Origin: Cryobacterium glucosi
GTDB lineage: Bacteria > Actinomycetota > Actinomycetes > Actinomycetales > Microbacteriaceae
Direction: 5' to 3'
Length of the DNA: 64,000 bases
NCBI RefSeq assembly: GCF_004402235.1
Contig: NZ_SOFS01000018.1
Location: forward strand, 62,001-126,000
Below, in pieces: positions 8,717 through 16,336 of this stretch. The position numbers were made by a program, and so were the translations under genes. The number at the start of each line of letters is the position of its first letter. The first letter of the stretch is position 1. Below the pieces are notes generated by a model. It was not told where the DNA came from, ran no database searches, and saw only the letters and a program-made list of their open reading frames with translations.

Positions 8717-9316
8717 TCAGAGAACCGGGTCCATCGAGTTCAGGTGGCAGGCGTCGTTCCACATCTGCAGCACACGGTTATCGCGTTCCCAGCCGAGGGT
8801 GGACACCGTGGCGGTCCCGAGGCTGAAGTGCTTCCCTGCGGAGGCAGGCAGGCCCATCCAGCGCGCCGTCATGATGCGCAGGAAATGTCCGTGCGCGAAC
8901 ACGGCGACCGGGCCCGGAGCTGCGAGGCACTGCTCGATCGCGAGGTCGGCACGCGCGCCGACCTCGTCTGCGGACTCGCCGCCGGTCATCGGGTGCGTCC
9001 ACACGGACCAGTCCGGGATCTCCCGGCGGATGGCCTCGGTCGTGCGCCCCTCGAACACGCCATAGTCCCACTCGAGAATGTCCTGGGAAGCGATGCCCTG
9101 CGCGGCATATCCCGCGCGCTCCATGGTTTCCCAGGCCCGCTGCAGCGGGCTGGACAAGACCGTCGGGAACGCCTCGCCGTCGAGCATCTCGCCGAGCGCG
9201 TCCGCCTGCTGCCGACCGAGGTCGGTCAGGGGGATGTCGGTGCGGCCGGTGTGCCGACCGGAAATGCTCCACTCGGTCTGCCCGTGCCGGATCAGGACGA
9301 TGTCGTGCGCGGTCAT
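8717..9316 (-). CDS. Histidine phosphatase family protein (phosphoglycerate mutase-like)
   Basis: A 199-aa cytosolic branch-1 histidine phosphatase. The phosphohistidine motif is LIRHGQTEW (RHG at residues 10-12), with ISGRHTGRTDIPLTDLGRQQA after it; the second catalytic His is in VFAHGHFLRI and the proton donor Glu in LEWDYGVFEG. Substrates in this family range from sugar phosphates to acid phosphatase targets, and nothing here selects one. The ATG has GAGG 8 nt upstream. It is monocistronic and convergent with eda. Confidence 0.88.
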   Translation of the reverse strand: MTAHDIVLIRHGQTEWSISGRHTGRTDIPLTDLGRQQADALGEMLDGEAFPTVLSSPLQRAWETMERAGYAAQGIASQDILEWDYGVFEGRTTEAIRREIPDWSVWTHPMTGGESADEVGARADLAIEQCLAAPGPVAVFAHGHFLRIMTARWMGLPASAGKHFSLGTATVSTLGWERDNRVLQMWNDACHLNSMDPVL

Positions 9317-9419
9317 GATGAAACCTCGTGATCTTCAGCGTCGTGGGAACGTTCGCGGATATCGACCGGAATGAACATGTCGATTCTTCGAGTTTAGACA
9401 GGCTCGTCGCGGAGCCTGA

Positions 9420-9444
9420 CGGGGCACGCGTGCGGAACGCGCCC
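9420..9444. other. Hairpin upstream of the first SLT gene
   Basis: GGGG and CGCGT pair with ACGCG and CCCC, with a 2-nt bulge, in the 289-bp gap between the divergent phosphatase and SLT genes. It sits just before the duplicated leader. Function unknown. Confidence 0.45.
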
Positions 9445-9452
9445 CGATACCC

Positions 9453-9543
9453 ATGACTTTCGGAGGAAAAAGTGAGGGTTTGTGCAGGAATCCCGGCCAC
9501 TATGGCCGATTCGCCTGCGCAGCATCCGAGCGCGTGGGCCCGA
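9453..9543 (+). promoter_or_regulatory. Conserved leader, copy 1, before an SLT-domain gene
   Basis: This segment aligns without gaps to 10593-10683 at a constant offset of 1140 bp. In the core (9498-9540) 36 of 43 positions match, including CACTATGGCC, ATTCGCC, GCGC, CCGAG and GCGTGGGCC; the flanks also share ATGACTT and GGAGG. It lies 60-150 nt before the ATG. GGCC/GGCC and GCGC/GCGC pairing is possible, and in this copy CGTGGGCC can pair with GGCCCACG downstream. A cis-regulatory RNA is likely but unproven. I do not recognise it as a c-di-AMP (ydaO) riboswitch. Confidence 0.55.
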
Positions 9544-9605
9544 GACCAGTGAGCGCTGGCCCACGAGCCCTGTTCGTGCGCCCGCGTTTGCGACAACGGG
9601 ACTAT

Positions 9606-10418
9606 ATGACATCGCATTCAGCACCACCCCGCCGCTCACCGCATTCTCGCCGGATCATCGCCATCTCCCTGGCCTCCGCCGTCGCCGTGGCCCTCGTCAC
9701 CGGGGGCTCATACGCCCTTCAGGCCGCGAACGCCGCCCAGGACCGCGTGACCGCCACCGCAGCCCTCTCCGCGAGCACCGGCCGCCAGCACGACCAACTG
9801 GCCGTGTACGACTCGATCGCCACCGTGCACGCGAAGGACGCCGCCGCCGTCGCGCTCGACAGGGCCAACGCGGTGCTCGCTGCCGCCAAGGACAAGGTCG
9901 ACGCGACCACCCTGAGCGACGTCGCGAGCTCGCTCGCGAGCTACCAGGTCCTGCCCATCGACGAGGTCGAGTCGCTCACCCAGCGCACGGCCGCCATATC
10001 GACAAGCGTCGAAGCCGCTGCGGCCGAAGCAGACCGGGTCGCCGCCGAGAAGGCCGCTGCCGCAGCCGCTGCGGCAGAGGCCCAAAGGCTGCAGGCCCTC
10101 GCCTCAGCGAACACGCCCGCGGGCGCGAAGGCGGTGGCCCAGGGCCTGGCCGCCTCGAAGTACGGCTGGGGCGACGGCCAGTTCAGCTGCCTCGTGCAGT
10201 TATGGCAGAGGGAGTCCGGCTGGTCGTACACGGCCCACAACTCGAGTGGGGCCACCGGTATCCCGCAGGCTCTTCCGGGGAGCAAGATGGCTTCGGCCGG
10301 CTCCGACTGGGCCACCAACGCCGCGACGCAGGTCGCTTGGGGTCTCGGCTACATCGCCGCCTCCTACGGGACGCCGTGCGCGGCCTGGGCGCACTCCGAG
10401 GCCTACAACTACTACTGA
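9606..10418 (+). CDS. Secreted Apf/SLT-like cell-wall protein, copy 1
   Basis: A 270-aa exported protein. The N-terminus has basic residues (PRRSPHSRR), then a hydrophobic signal or anchor (about residues 17-40). An Ala-rich, probably helical middle follows (about 45-175), with AEADRVAAEKAAAAAAAAEAQ. The C-terminal 85 residues form the transglycosylase/aggregation-promoting-factor-like domain: KYGWGDGQFSCLVQLWQRESGW (shared in two parts), GATGIPQALPGSKMASAG and CAAWAHSEAYNYY at the very end. Such domains cleave peptidoglycan glycan strands; the Glu of QRESGW is the probable acid. ATG 9606 is chosen because it directly precedes the signal peptide; the longer frame from 9453 runs through the leader. 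Confidence 0.85.
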   Translation: MTSHSAPPRRSPHSRRIIAISLASAVAVALVTGGSYALQAANAAQDRVTATAALSASTGRQHDQLAVYDSIATVHAKDAAAVALDRANAVLAAAKDKVDATTLSDVASSLASYQVLPIDEVESLTQRTAAISTSVEAAAAEADRVAAEKAAAAAAAAEAQRLQALASANTPAGAKAVAQGLAASKYGWGDGQFSCLVQLWQRESGWSYTAHNSSGATGIPQALPGSKMASAGSDWATNAATQVAWGLGYIAASYGTPCAAWAHSEAYNYY

Positions 10419-10529
10419 GTGCCCGCTGATCGGGAGCCGCGTTCCACCGATCCGGATGCCCGTGGCCGGAAATAGGCCCCTGCATTCCTGAGAAAACCTC
10501 AGAAAAGCGGAATCGCGCTCAACAAGGGC

Positions 10530-10556
10530 GGCGGGCCGGGACTAGTGCGGCCCGCC
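10530..10556 (+). terminator. Hairpin after SLT gene copy 1
   Basis: An 8-bp GC stem (10530-10537 with 10549-10556) and an 11-nt loop, about 110 bp after the stop and before the second leader. There is no U-tract, so it may be a weak or factor-dependent terminator. Confidence 0.5.
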
Positions 10557-10592
10557 ACCCCTGCAGAACCCGGTTGACCGGTTACCCCGTGG

Positions 10593-10683
10593 ATGACTTG
10601 TGGAGGTTTTGGTCGGGACTTTGCCAGAAAGCGTCTGCACTATGGCCAATTCGCCCGCGCCGTCACCGAGAGCGTGGGCCTGA
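10593..10683 (+). promoter_or_regulatory. Conserved leader, copy 2, before an SLT-domain gene
   Basis: The second copy of the 9453-9543 leader, about 50-140 nt upstream of the next ATG. It shares the gap-free core CACTATGGCC..ATTCGCC..GCGC..CCGAG..GCGTGGGCC, while the sequences just before and after are much less alike. That pattern points to selection on the core. The remaining gap after the first SLT gene (10419-10592) holds only the hairpin at 10530. Confidence 0.55.
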
Positions 10684-10732
10684 CACTCAGCGAACCGGGC
10701 GGTTTTCCAGCCGGTTCTCGATGGCAGGAATC

Positions 10733-11701
10733 ATGAACTCAGCTCAATCCGCACCAGATTCGCCAACAGATTCGGCTCCGGTCGACACCCGGGCCTCGCG
10801 CAGGAACGGATCCAGGGGACGTCGCCCGAAACGGTTCACCCTCGTCACGGCCGGTCTCGCGATCGCCGCGATCGTGGCCGGAAGCGGCTTCGCGGTCAGT
10901 GCGGCCGCCGAGGCGGCCACCCGTTCCCAGAGCCGGATCGCGGCAACGGCCGACGTCGCAGCGGCGACAGGCCGGCAACACGACCAGCTCACCGTCTACA
11001 CCTCGATCGCGAAGGTACACGCCCAGGATGCGGCATCCGCTGCGTTGGTCGACGCCAACCAGGTCGTCGCCGCAGCCGCGAACAAAGTGGATGCTTCCAC
11101 TTTGACCGCAGCGGCGAGTTCGCTGGCGAGTTTCCAGGTCCTGCCCATCGACCAGGTCGAGTCGTTGACCGCCCGGACCAAGGCCGAGACGACGACCGTG
11201 CAGGCTGCGGTCGCAGAAGTCGACCGCGTTGCGGCCGAGAAGGCCGCCGCTGAGGCCGCAGCCGCTGCCGCCGCCAGGGCCGCCGCGGAAGCCCAGGCGG
11301 CCCAGGCGGCCAAAGCAGCGAAGGCGGCTGCGGCAGCTGCTGCGGCCGCTGCGCCGCAAGCGGCGGCGTCCGTGTCATCGTCGGGGGACAACAGCCCGGC
11401 CGGCGCGCGCGCGACGGCGAGTGCGATGGCCTCCTCCCAGTACGGCTGGGGCAGCGGGGAATTCAGCTGCCTCAGCCAGTTGTGGCAGAGGGAATCCGGC
11501 TGGAACTACCAGGCGTACAACAGCTCCAGCGGAGCAACCGGCATCCCGCAGGCGTTGCCCGGCAGCAAGATGGCCTCCGCTGGCTCGGACTGGGCATCGA
11601 ACGCGGCGACGCAGATCAGCTGGGGCCTCGGCTACATCAAGTCGGCCTACGGCACTCCCTGCTCTGCCTGGGCGCACTCCGAGTCCTTCGGCTACTACTG
11701 A
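10733..11701 (+). CDS. Secreted Apf/SLT-like cell-wall protein, copy 2
   Basis: A 322-aa paralogue of the preceding gene. It has a Ser/Pro/Thr-rich start, the basic stretch GSRGRRPKR, a hydrophobic signal (FTLVTAGLAIAAIVAGSGFA), an Ala/Lys/Glu-rich helical middle (longer than in copy 1 and ending in a near-pure Ala run), and the C-terminal lytic-transglycosylase/Apf domain with QYGWGSGEFSCL, LWQRESGW, GATGIPQALPGSKM and CSAWAHSESFGYY. ATG 10733 has AGGAA 3 nt upstream. Tandem arrangement and shared leaders indicate duplication. Copy 2 has a longer stalk, so the domain may reach farther into the wall. Confidence 0.86.
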   Translation: MNSAQSAPDSPTDSAPVDTRASRRNGSRGRRPKRFTLVTAGLAIAAIVAGSGFAVSAAAEAATRSQSRIAATADVAAATGRQHDQLTVYTSIAKVHAQDAASAALVDANQVVAAAANKVDASTLTAAASSLASFQVLPIDQVESLTARTKAETTTVQAAVAEVDRVAAEKAAAEAAAAAAARAAAEAQAAQAAKAAKAAAAAAAAAAPQAAASVSSSGDNSPAGARATASAMASSQYGWGSGEFSCLSQLWQRESGWNYQAYNSSSGATGIPQALPGSKMASAGSDWASNAATQISWGLGYIKSAYGTPCSAWAHSESFGYY

Positions 11702-11824
11702 TCGGTCGGGTGCTGACCCGCCGTCGCTCGCCCGCACCCCTCCACCTGTTCGTCTGTCGGTGGCCACTGTTAGCGTCATTCCATCCACTCCCTGAGGCTC
11801 GTGCCGAGACCGAGGAGGACGGAA

Positions 11825-12250
11825 ATGAAGGTTTTGGTGGCCACAGGGGCGACGCAGGGCTCCCGCGGCAGTGACTCGAACGGCTGTATCGAGGGTGAGC
11901 TCGTGTGGATGCTCGAGCCGTGCCCGTATAGCCGGTGGGCCCCATACGGGGACTGCGGCTGCGGGCGCTCGTTCAGCGGAATGCACTCGCTCCAGTCCAC
12001 GACGACGGCGCGGGTATGCGACGTGCCCGGCCTCACGAGGGACTACTACGAGCAGGCCCTGCGCGCGTGTTTCGACGCGCGCGGCTGGTGCGTCTGCTGC
12101 CAGGCGCGCCCGGTCCCTGAACTCGTCGACGAGCTCATCACGCTCGCGACGATCCTCGAGGAGGGCACCGTTGTGGAACGCCGCCTCGACAGGCTCACTG
12201 TGCGACGGGTGCCCGCGGCGAAGAAGCGGCGCGGGAAGGAGCGTGGGTAG
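11825..12250 (+). CDS. Cys-rich conserved actinobacterial protein (DUF7715-like)
   Basis: A 141-aa soluble protein resembling an actinobacterial family of unknown function that begins KVLVAT..TQG..SND. Here it starts MKVLVATGATQGSRGSDSNG, and then carries several Cys: EPCPYS, YGDCGCGRSFSGMHS, ARVCDVP, ACFDARGWCVCC. The paired Cys could bind zinc or an Fe-S cluster; that is inference. The ATG has a strong AGGAGG 6 nt upstream. The C-terminus is Lys/Arg-rich. The LLM gene follows after 75 bp on the same strand. The family name is from memory and needs a profile search. Confidence 0.7.
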   Translation: MKVLVATGATQGSRGSDSNGCIEGELVWMLEPCPYSRWAPYGDCGCGRSFSGMHSLQSTTTARVCDVPGLTRDYYEQALRACFDARGWCVCCQARPVPELVDELITLATILEEGTVVERRLDRLTVRRVPAAKKRRGKERG

Positions 12251-12325
12251 CGCGGCCAGTCCGGGGAGCGGTGGTGCCGCGCGGGCGACGGGAATACCCG
12301 GCGGCCCCTCCGCGCTGCACCGGTC

Positions 12326-13345
12326 ATGAAGCGCATCGGATTCCTCTCCTTCGGCCACCACCAGGCGGTGCAGGGCTCCCTTGCCCGCACCGCACGCGAC
12401 GCCCTCCTCCAGACGGTGGAGCTCGCGGTCGCCGCCGAGGAACTCGGCGTGGACGGGGCATACGTGCGTGTGCACCACTTCGCCCGGCAGCTCGCCTCAC
12501 CGTTCCCGCTGCTCGCGGCGATGGCGGCGCGCACGAACCGGATCGAGCTCGGCACCGGCGTCATCGACATGCGCTACGAGAACCCGCTGTACATGGCCGA
12601 GGAGGCCGCGATCACCGACCTGATCAGCAACGGGCGCCTCCAGCTCGGCATCAGCCGCGGGTCACCCGAAACCGCGCAGCGCGGCTACGAGAACTTCGGC
12701 TATGCGCCCGCAGACGGGCAGACAGACGCGGATGTCGCCCGCGAGCACACCTCGGTCTTCCGGGCGGCGATCATCGGGGCCGGTGTCGCGACGCCGAACC
12801 CGCAGATGTCTGCTGGAACGGCGCTGTTGCCGATCCAGCCGCAGGCTCCGGGACTGAGCGAGCGGATCTGGTGGGGCTCCGGCACCCGGGCGACCGCGAA
12901 ATGGGTCGGTGAGCAGGGCATGAACCTGATGAGCTCGACGCTGCTGACCGAAGACACCGGTGTCCCGTTCGGCGACCTCCAGGCGGAGCAGATCGCGATC
13001 TACCGTGAAGCCTGGGCCGCCGCGGGCCACACCGGCACGCCGCGGGTGTCGGTGAGCCGCAGCATCCTGCCGCTCGTCACCGAAGAGGACCGGGCCTACT
13101 TCGCCCGGCCGGGCAGCCGGGAGTCCGAGGACCAGGTCGGCTACCTCGACGGCGGCCTCGCCCGCTTCGGCAAAAGCTACGTCGGCGAGCCCGACCAGAT
13201 CGTCGCCCAGCTGGCGACGGATGCCGCGGTGCAGGCCGCAGACACCGTGCTCGTGACGATCCCCAACCAGCTCGGAGTCGCATACAACGCGCGCCTCCTG
13301 GAGAGCATCGTCACCCACGTCGCCCCGGGTCTCGGCTGGCGTTGA
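12326..13345 (+). CDS. LLM-class flavin-dependent oxidoreductase
   Basis: A 339-aa bacterial-luciferase-like monooxygenase (F420- or FMN-dependent TIM barrel). It starts RIGFLSFGHHQ and contains AEELGVDGAYVRVHHFARQLASP split over residues 40-62, then ARTNRIELGTGVIDMRYENPLYMAEEAAITDLISNGRLQLGISRG in consecutive parts, the usual cofactor-site region. The substrate cannot be told. No clear Shine-Dalgarno is seen at ATG 12326. It probably shares a transcript with the gene ending at 12250. Confidence 0.88.
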   Translation: MKRIGFLSFGHHQAVQGSLARTARDALLQTVELAVAAEELGVDGAYVRVHHFARQLASPFPLLAAMAARTNRIELGTGVIDMRYENPLYMAEEAAITDLISNGRLQLGISRGSPETAQRGYENFGYAPADGQTDADVAREHTSVFRAAIIGAGVATPNPQMSAGTALLPIQPQAPGLSERIWWGSGTRATAKWVGEQGMNLMSSTLLTEDTGVPFGDLQAEQIAIYREAWAAAGHTGTPRVSVSRSILPLVTEEDRAYFARPGSRESEDQVGYLDGGLARFGKSYVGEPDQIVAQLATDAAVQAADTVLVTIPNQLGVAYNARLLESIVTHVAPGLGWR

Positions 13346-13440
13346 GGCCGCCGCACGACCCCGGCCCAGAACGCTTGGGGAACTGACCGGTAGCCCGCTT
13401 AAGCGTCCCGAAGCCTTGTGAACCTTTCAGCCGCGCGCGT

Positions 13441-13446
13441 TAGGCT
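13441..13446 (+). promoter_or_regulatory. -10 element (TAGGCT) before the EEP gene
   Basis: TAGGCT fits the actinobacterial TANNNT -10. A weak -35-like TTGTGA lies about 19 bp upstream. It places transcription start near 13452, so the GTG at 13484 is the better start codon than the upstream in-frame codon at 13418. Confidence 0.45.
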
Positions 13447-13483
13447 TGAATCACCACCACGAGTCGGAAGCCAGGTCAGAGAC

Positions 13484-14293
13484 GTGCGGGTCATCAGCTA
13501 CAACCTCCGGAAGAACCGAGCGGTCGGTGAACTCGCCGCGCTCTCCGTCACCTATGAGCCGGACGTGCTCTGCCTCCAGGAGGCGGACACCCTCGAACTG
13601 CCCGACGACATCGGCACCCTGCATCTCGCCGACTCGACCCTGACCAACCGGCTCGGCCTCGCGATCTACTACCGCCAGGACCGCTTCGACGCCGTCACCA
13701 CCCAGGCCTTCGCGCTCAAGAAGTCCCTGCACGACATGGTGCTGCGCCCGGCGCACGAGCGCCTGATCGGCACCCGGCTCGTGGACAAGGTCGCCGATCG
13801 CGAGCTCGTCGTCGCGTCCTTCCACGCTGCGCCGCTGACCGCGCGCAATTCGCTGCGCCGCAACCAGATCCGTTCGGCGCACGAGGAACTCAATCGCCTC
13901 GGCCCCGGCTTGCCGACGCTGATGGTCGGGGACTACAACTACCCGATCTTCAAGGGCAACCTCGGCGACAAGGTCACGGAGTCCGGCTATGACCTCACCC
14001 TGAGCGACACCCGCACGTACACCCGCTACCGGTTCTTCAGGGGCCACTTCGACCTCGCAACCTCGGTCGGCCTGACCATCGAGAATGTCGAGACGCTCCC
14101 GCGCGGCACGTCCGACCACATGCCGATCTTGGTGACCTCCTCCTACACCGCGGAGCCCGTGAGCCAGACCCTCCGGCAGAGCGCGCGGAAGAGCATCCGT
14201 GAGACGGATGCCGCCCGCTCGGTCGCGAGGACCGCGACGACGACCGCGACCGAGACCGCAGCTGCACCGCCGAGCACGGACTTCGACATCTGA
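13484..14293 (+). CDS. Endonuclease/exonuclease/phosphatase family protein
   Basis: A 269-aa EEP-fold metal-dependent phosphoesterase. The fold motifs are in order: VISYNLRKN (Asn metal ligand), CLQEAD (catalytic Glu), LVVASFHAAPLTA, TLMVGDYNYP (Asp/Asn), and TSDHMPILV (Asp-His pair) near residue 215. After the domain comes a 50-residue Thr/Ala/Ser-rich tail. No signal peptide is seen with the GTG 13484 start. Members cut nucleic acids or dephosphorylate small molecules; the target is unknown. Confidence 0.85.
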   Translation: MRVISYNLRKNRAVGELAALSVTYEPDVLCLQEADTLELPDDIGTLHLADSTLTNRLGLAIYYRQDRFDAVTTQAFALKKSLHDMVLRPAHERLIGTRLVDKVADRELVVASFHAAPLTARNSLRRNQIRSAHEELNRLGPGLPTLMVGDYNYPIFKGNLGDKVTESGYDLTLSDTRTYTRYRFFRGHFDLATSVGLTIENVETLPRGTSDHMPILVTSSYTAEPVSQTLRQSARKSIRETDAARSVARTATTTATETAAAPPSTDFDI

Positions 14294-14361
14294 GACGGCC
14301 GGCCTGCGACCGGTCTGGACGTACAGGTACGGGTGCGGGCCTGCGGGTCTGAGCCTGCTCG

Positions 14362-15114
14362 TCAGTCCGCGGTCGGCGGGGCCGGGAGCGGCTGGCCGAC
14401 CAGGCGCTCGACGAGGGCCTTGAGCTCGCCGATCTCCACGGTGAGGGCGTCTATTTTGTCCTCGTTGACGCCGAGCTCGACCTTGATGGCCTCCTCGGCC
14501 TCGCGGCTGGCGGCGGCGAACCACGATGCGATGTACGCGGTGATGGTGCCGATCAGCGCGATCCCGGTGACCACGAGGCCGACAGCGACGAGGCGGCCGT
14601 CCGTCGTGACGGGAAAGTGGTCCCCGAATCCGACGGTGGCCATCGTGATGAACGACCACCACCAGCCGTCCCACACCGTCACGATGTTCGCGCCGGTCGC
14701 GTTCCGTTCCGCATCGGTCACCGCGAGGCCCGCGATGAACCAGACCGACACCGCCGTGATGCCCACGTAGGTCATCACGCGGTTCTTGAGCACCTTACTC
14801 AGCCGGCGGGTGGACAGGATCACGACCGAGACCACCCGCAGGGCCCGCAACGGTCGGAACAACGGCAGGGCGACCGCGAGAAGGTCGAGGATATGGGTGC
14901 GCATGAACGCGCGTCGATCCTCCGCGAGGCTCACCCGCACCACGAAATCGACCGCGAAGGCCGCCCAGCTGCCGATCTCGATCCACTCGAGGAACAGGTG
15001 CCAGCCGGGACTGATCTCCGGCGCAATGATCGGCGTCGCGTACGCGATCAGGAAAGCGATTCCGAGCGCGAGCAGGGGAGTGTCGGTCGCGCGTTCCCAG
15101 CGGGAGCTTCTCAC
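14362..15114 (-). CDS. Voltage-gated potassium channel
   Basis: A 250-aa six-TM ion channel. S4 is seen as FRPLRALRVVSVVILSTRR, with Arg every third residue (voltage sensor). The pore has the selectivity filter FITMATVGFGDHFP, that is TVGFG instead of TVGYG. S6 follows (VAVGLVVTGIALIGTITAYIA in two parts). The C-terminal part (about 205-240) is a Glu/Lys-rich coiled coil, NEDKIDALTVEIGELKALVERL, probably tetramerising. The GTG start has GGAGAAGG about 8 nt upstream. Predicted K+-selective from the filter; gating is inferred. Confidence 0.93.
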   Translation of the reverse strand: MRSSRWERATDTPLLALGIAFLIAYATPIIAPEISPGWHLFLEWIEIGSWAAFAVDFVVRVSLAEDRRAFMRTHILDLLAVALPLFRPLRALRVVSVVILSTRRLSKVLKNRVMTYVGITAVSVWFIAGLAVTDAERNATGANIVTVWDGWWWSFITMATVGFGDHFPVTTDGRLVAVGLVVTGIALIGTITAYIASWFAAASREAEEAIKVELGVNEDKIDALTVEIGELKALVERLVGQPLPAPPTAD

Positions 15115-15206
15115 ATCGCCTTCTCCTGGCTCGTCATGGTCGCAGGTCGCGTGCTCATGTTAGAGGGTGATTGTTGCGCCCGCGTTTCGAAAAAAGCGTG
15201 GCGGAC

Positions 15207-15665
15207 TCAGGCGAGCGGGAACACGATCCGGGTGCGCCACTTGGCAGGGTCCGGTTCGGCGTCCGGACCCACCAGGTACTCCTCCCACATGTCCCCGGCG
15301 ACGGTGAGCTTCTGCGCGGTGATCCAGTCCGTCACGGCCGCATACGTCTCGGCCATCGTCTCGTATGAGCCCACGTGGAACGTCTCGACGGCCGGACCGG
15401 ACGGAAGGTGCACGACCTCGACGGCCCGGGTCGCACTGACCTCGTCGACGACGGGGAATCCGGCGGTCACGTCGACCGCGGCATCCGTGGGGGCGCCGTG
15501 ATAGAGCGCGATCGGCGGACCGCTCGGGTGGGCGCCCAGCCTGCCGAGTTCGGCGGCGGAGGTACGAAAGGCGCGATCGAAATATTCGGTCAGCCTGCTC
15601 ATCGGGATCACCTCGTGGACTCCGAGGAACGTGCGGGGTTCGAGGGTGATCTGTTCGGCCTTCAT
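15207..15665 (-). CDS. GyrI-like / effector-binding domain protein
   Basis: A 152-aa protein of the GyrI-like small-molecule-binding fold (SHS2-type, as in AraC effector domains). It shows EPRTFLGVHEVIPMSRL, GPPIALYHGAP and VHLPSGPAVETFHVGSYETM, with the conserved Glu typical of the ligand pocket, and ends TRIVFPLA. No DNA-binding domain is present, so it may be a stand-alone drug-binding or hydrolase-like protein. ATG 15665 follows AGGGAG in the mRNA and begins at the domain boundary. It is divergent from the VOC gene, with a 121-bp shared upstream region. Confidence 0.8.
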   Translation of the reverse strand: MKAEQITLEPRTFLGVHEVIPMSRLTEYFDRAFRTSAAELGRLGAHPSGPPIALYHGAPTDAAVDVTAGFPVVDEVSATRAVEVVHLPSGPAVETFHVGSYETMAETYAAVTDWITAQKLTVAGDMWEEYLVGPDAEPDPAKWRTRIVFPLA

Positions 15666-15786
15666 GGAGTCTCCCTGGTCGGTTACCGGGCCCCGGAGGG
15701 ACCCGCTGCGGCCCACAGTAGACCGCCGCCCGAAGCGACGTAAGGGTGCATAGTGGTCGCGAAGACCCCAACCCCGAGGAGGGCCC

Positions 15787-16215
15787 ATGGCCGGCAAGAT
15801 CGGAAACATCGTGTTCGACTGCGCACACCCGCGCGAGCTCTCGCACTTCTGGGCGGACGTACTCGGCTATCCCCGAGCCGAGTGGCCGCCGGAGCTGCGC
15901 GAACTCGTACTCACGAGCGACCTCACCGACGCGGACCTCGAGACGCGCAGCATCGCCGGGGATCCGGAGGGCCTGTTGCCGCGGTTGTTCTTCCAGCGGG
16001 TCCCGGAGGGCAAGACCGTCAAGAACCGGGTGCACCTCGACATCAGCGCGACACCGGGACGGGCGCCGAGCAGGGACGAGATCGATGCGGAACGGGATCG
16101 GATCGTCGCGCTCGGGGCATCTGTGGTTCGCATGGTCGACGAGAAGTGGGGGCCGTTCCCGGAATTCCACTACATCATGGCCGACCCCGAGGGAAACGAG
16201 TTCTGCATCCAATAA
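15787..16215 (+). CDS. VOC-family (glyoxalase-like) protein
   Basis: A 142-aa vicinal-oxygen-chelate protein: GNIVFDCAHPRELSHFWADVLGY at the N-terminus, then RVHLDIS and IMADPEGNEFCI at the end, matching the glyoxalase-like domain of actinobacterial proteins. The ATG has GAGGAGGG 6 nt upstream. The family includes antibiotic resistance and lyase enzymes, but no metal-ligand pattern here selects a role. Confidence 0.87.
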   Translation: MAGKIGNIVFDCAHPRELSHFWADVLGYPRAEWPPELRELVLTSDLTDADLETRSIAGDPEGLLPRLFFQRVPEGKTVKNRVHLDISATPGRAPSRDEIDAERDRIVALGASVVRMVDEKWGPFPEFHYIMADPEGNEFCIQ

Positions 16216-16336
16216 CCGGGTTCAGGGCCGATCCCGGTAACCGCTCGGGGCAAAATCACCGTAGCGTTGAGTCGTGGTCTTCGAACACGGGTATTCGAAG
16301 AATGTGGGGGACACGAACACGAGAGGTTTTCTGGCT

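Noticed and set aside
9453-9543. c-di-AMP (ydaO) riboswitch before the first SLT gene
   Set aside because: The hallmark blocks (GGGGGACCC, GGGGTGAATCC, GTAGGG and the closing CAGCTAACCTCG-type segment) are not there, so I kept it as an unidentified leader.
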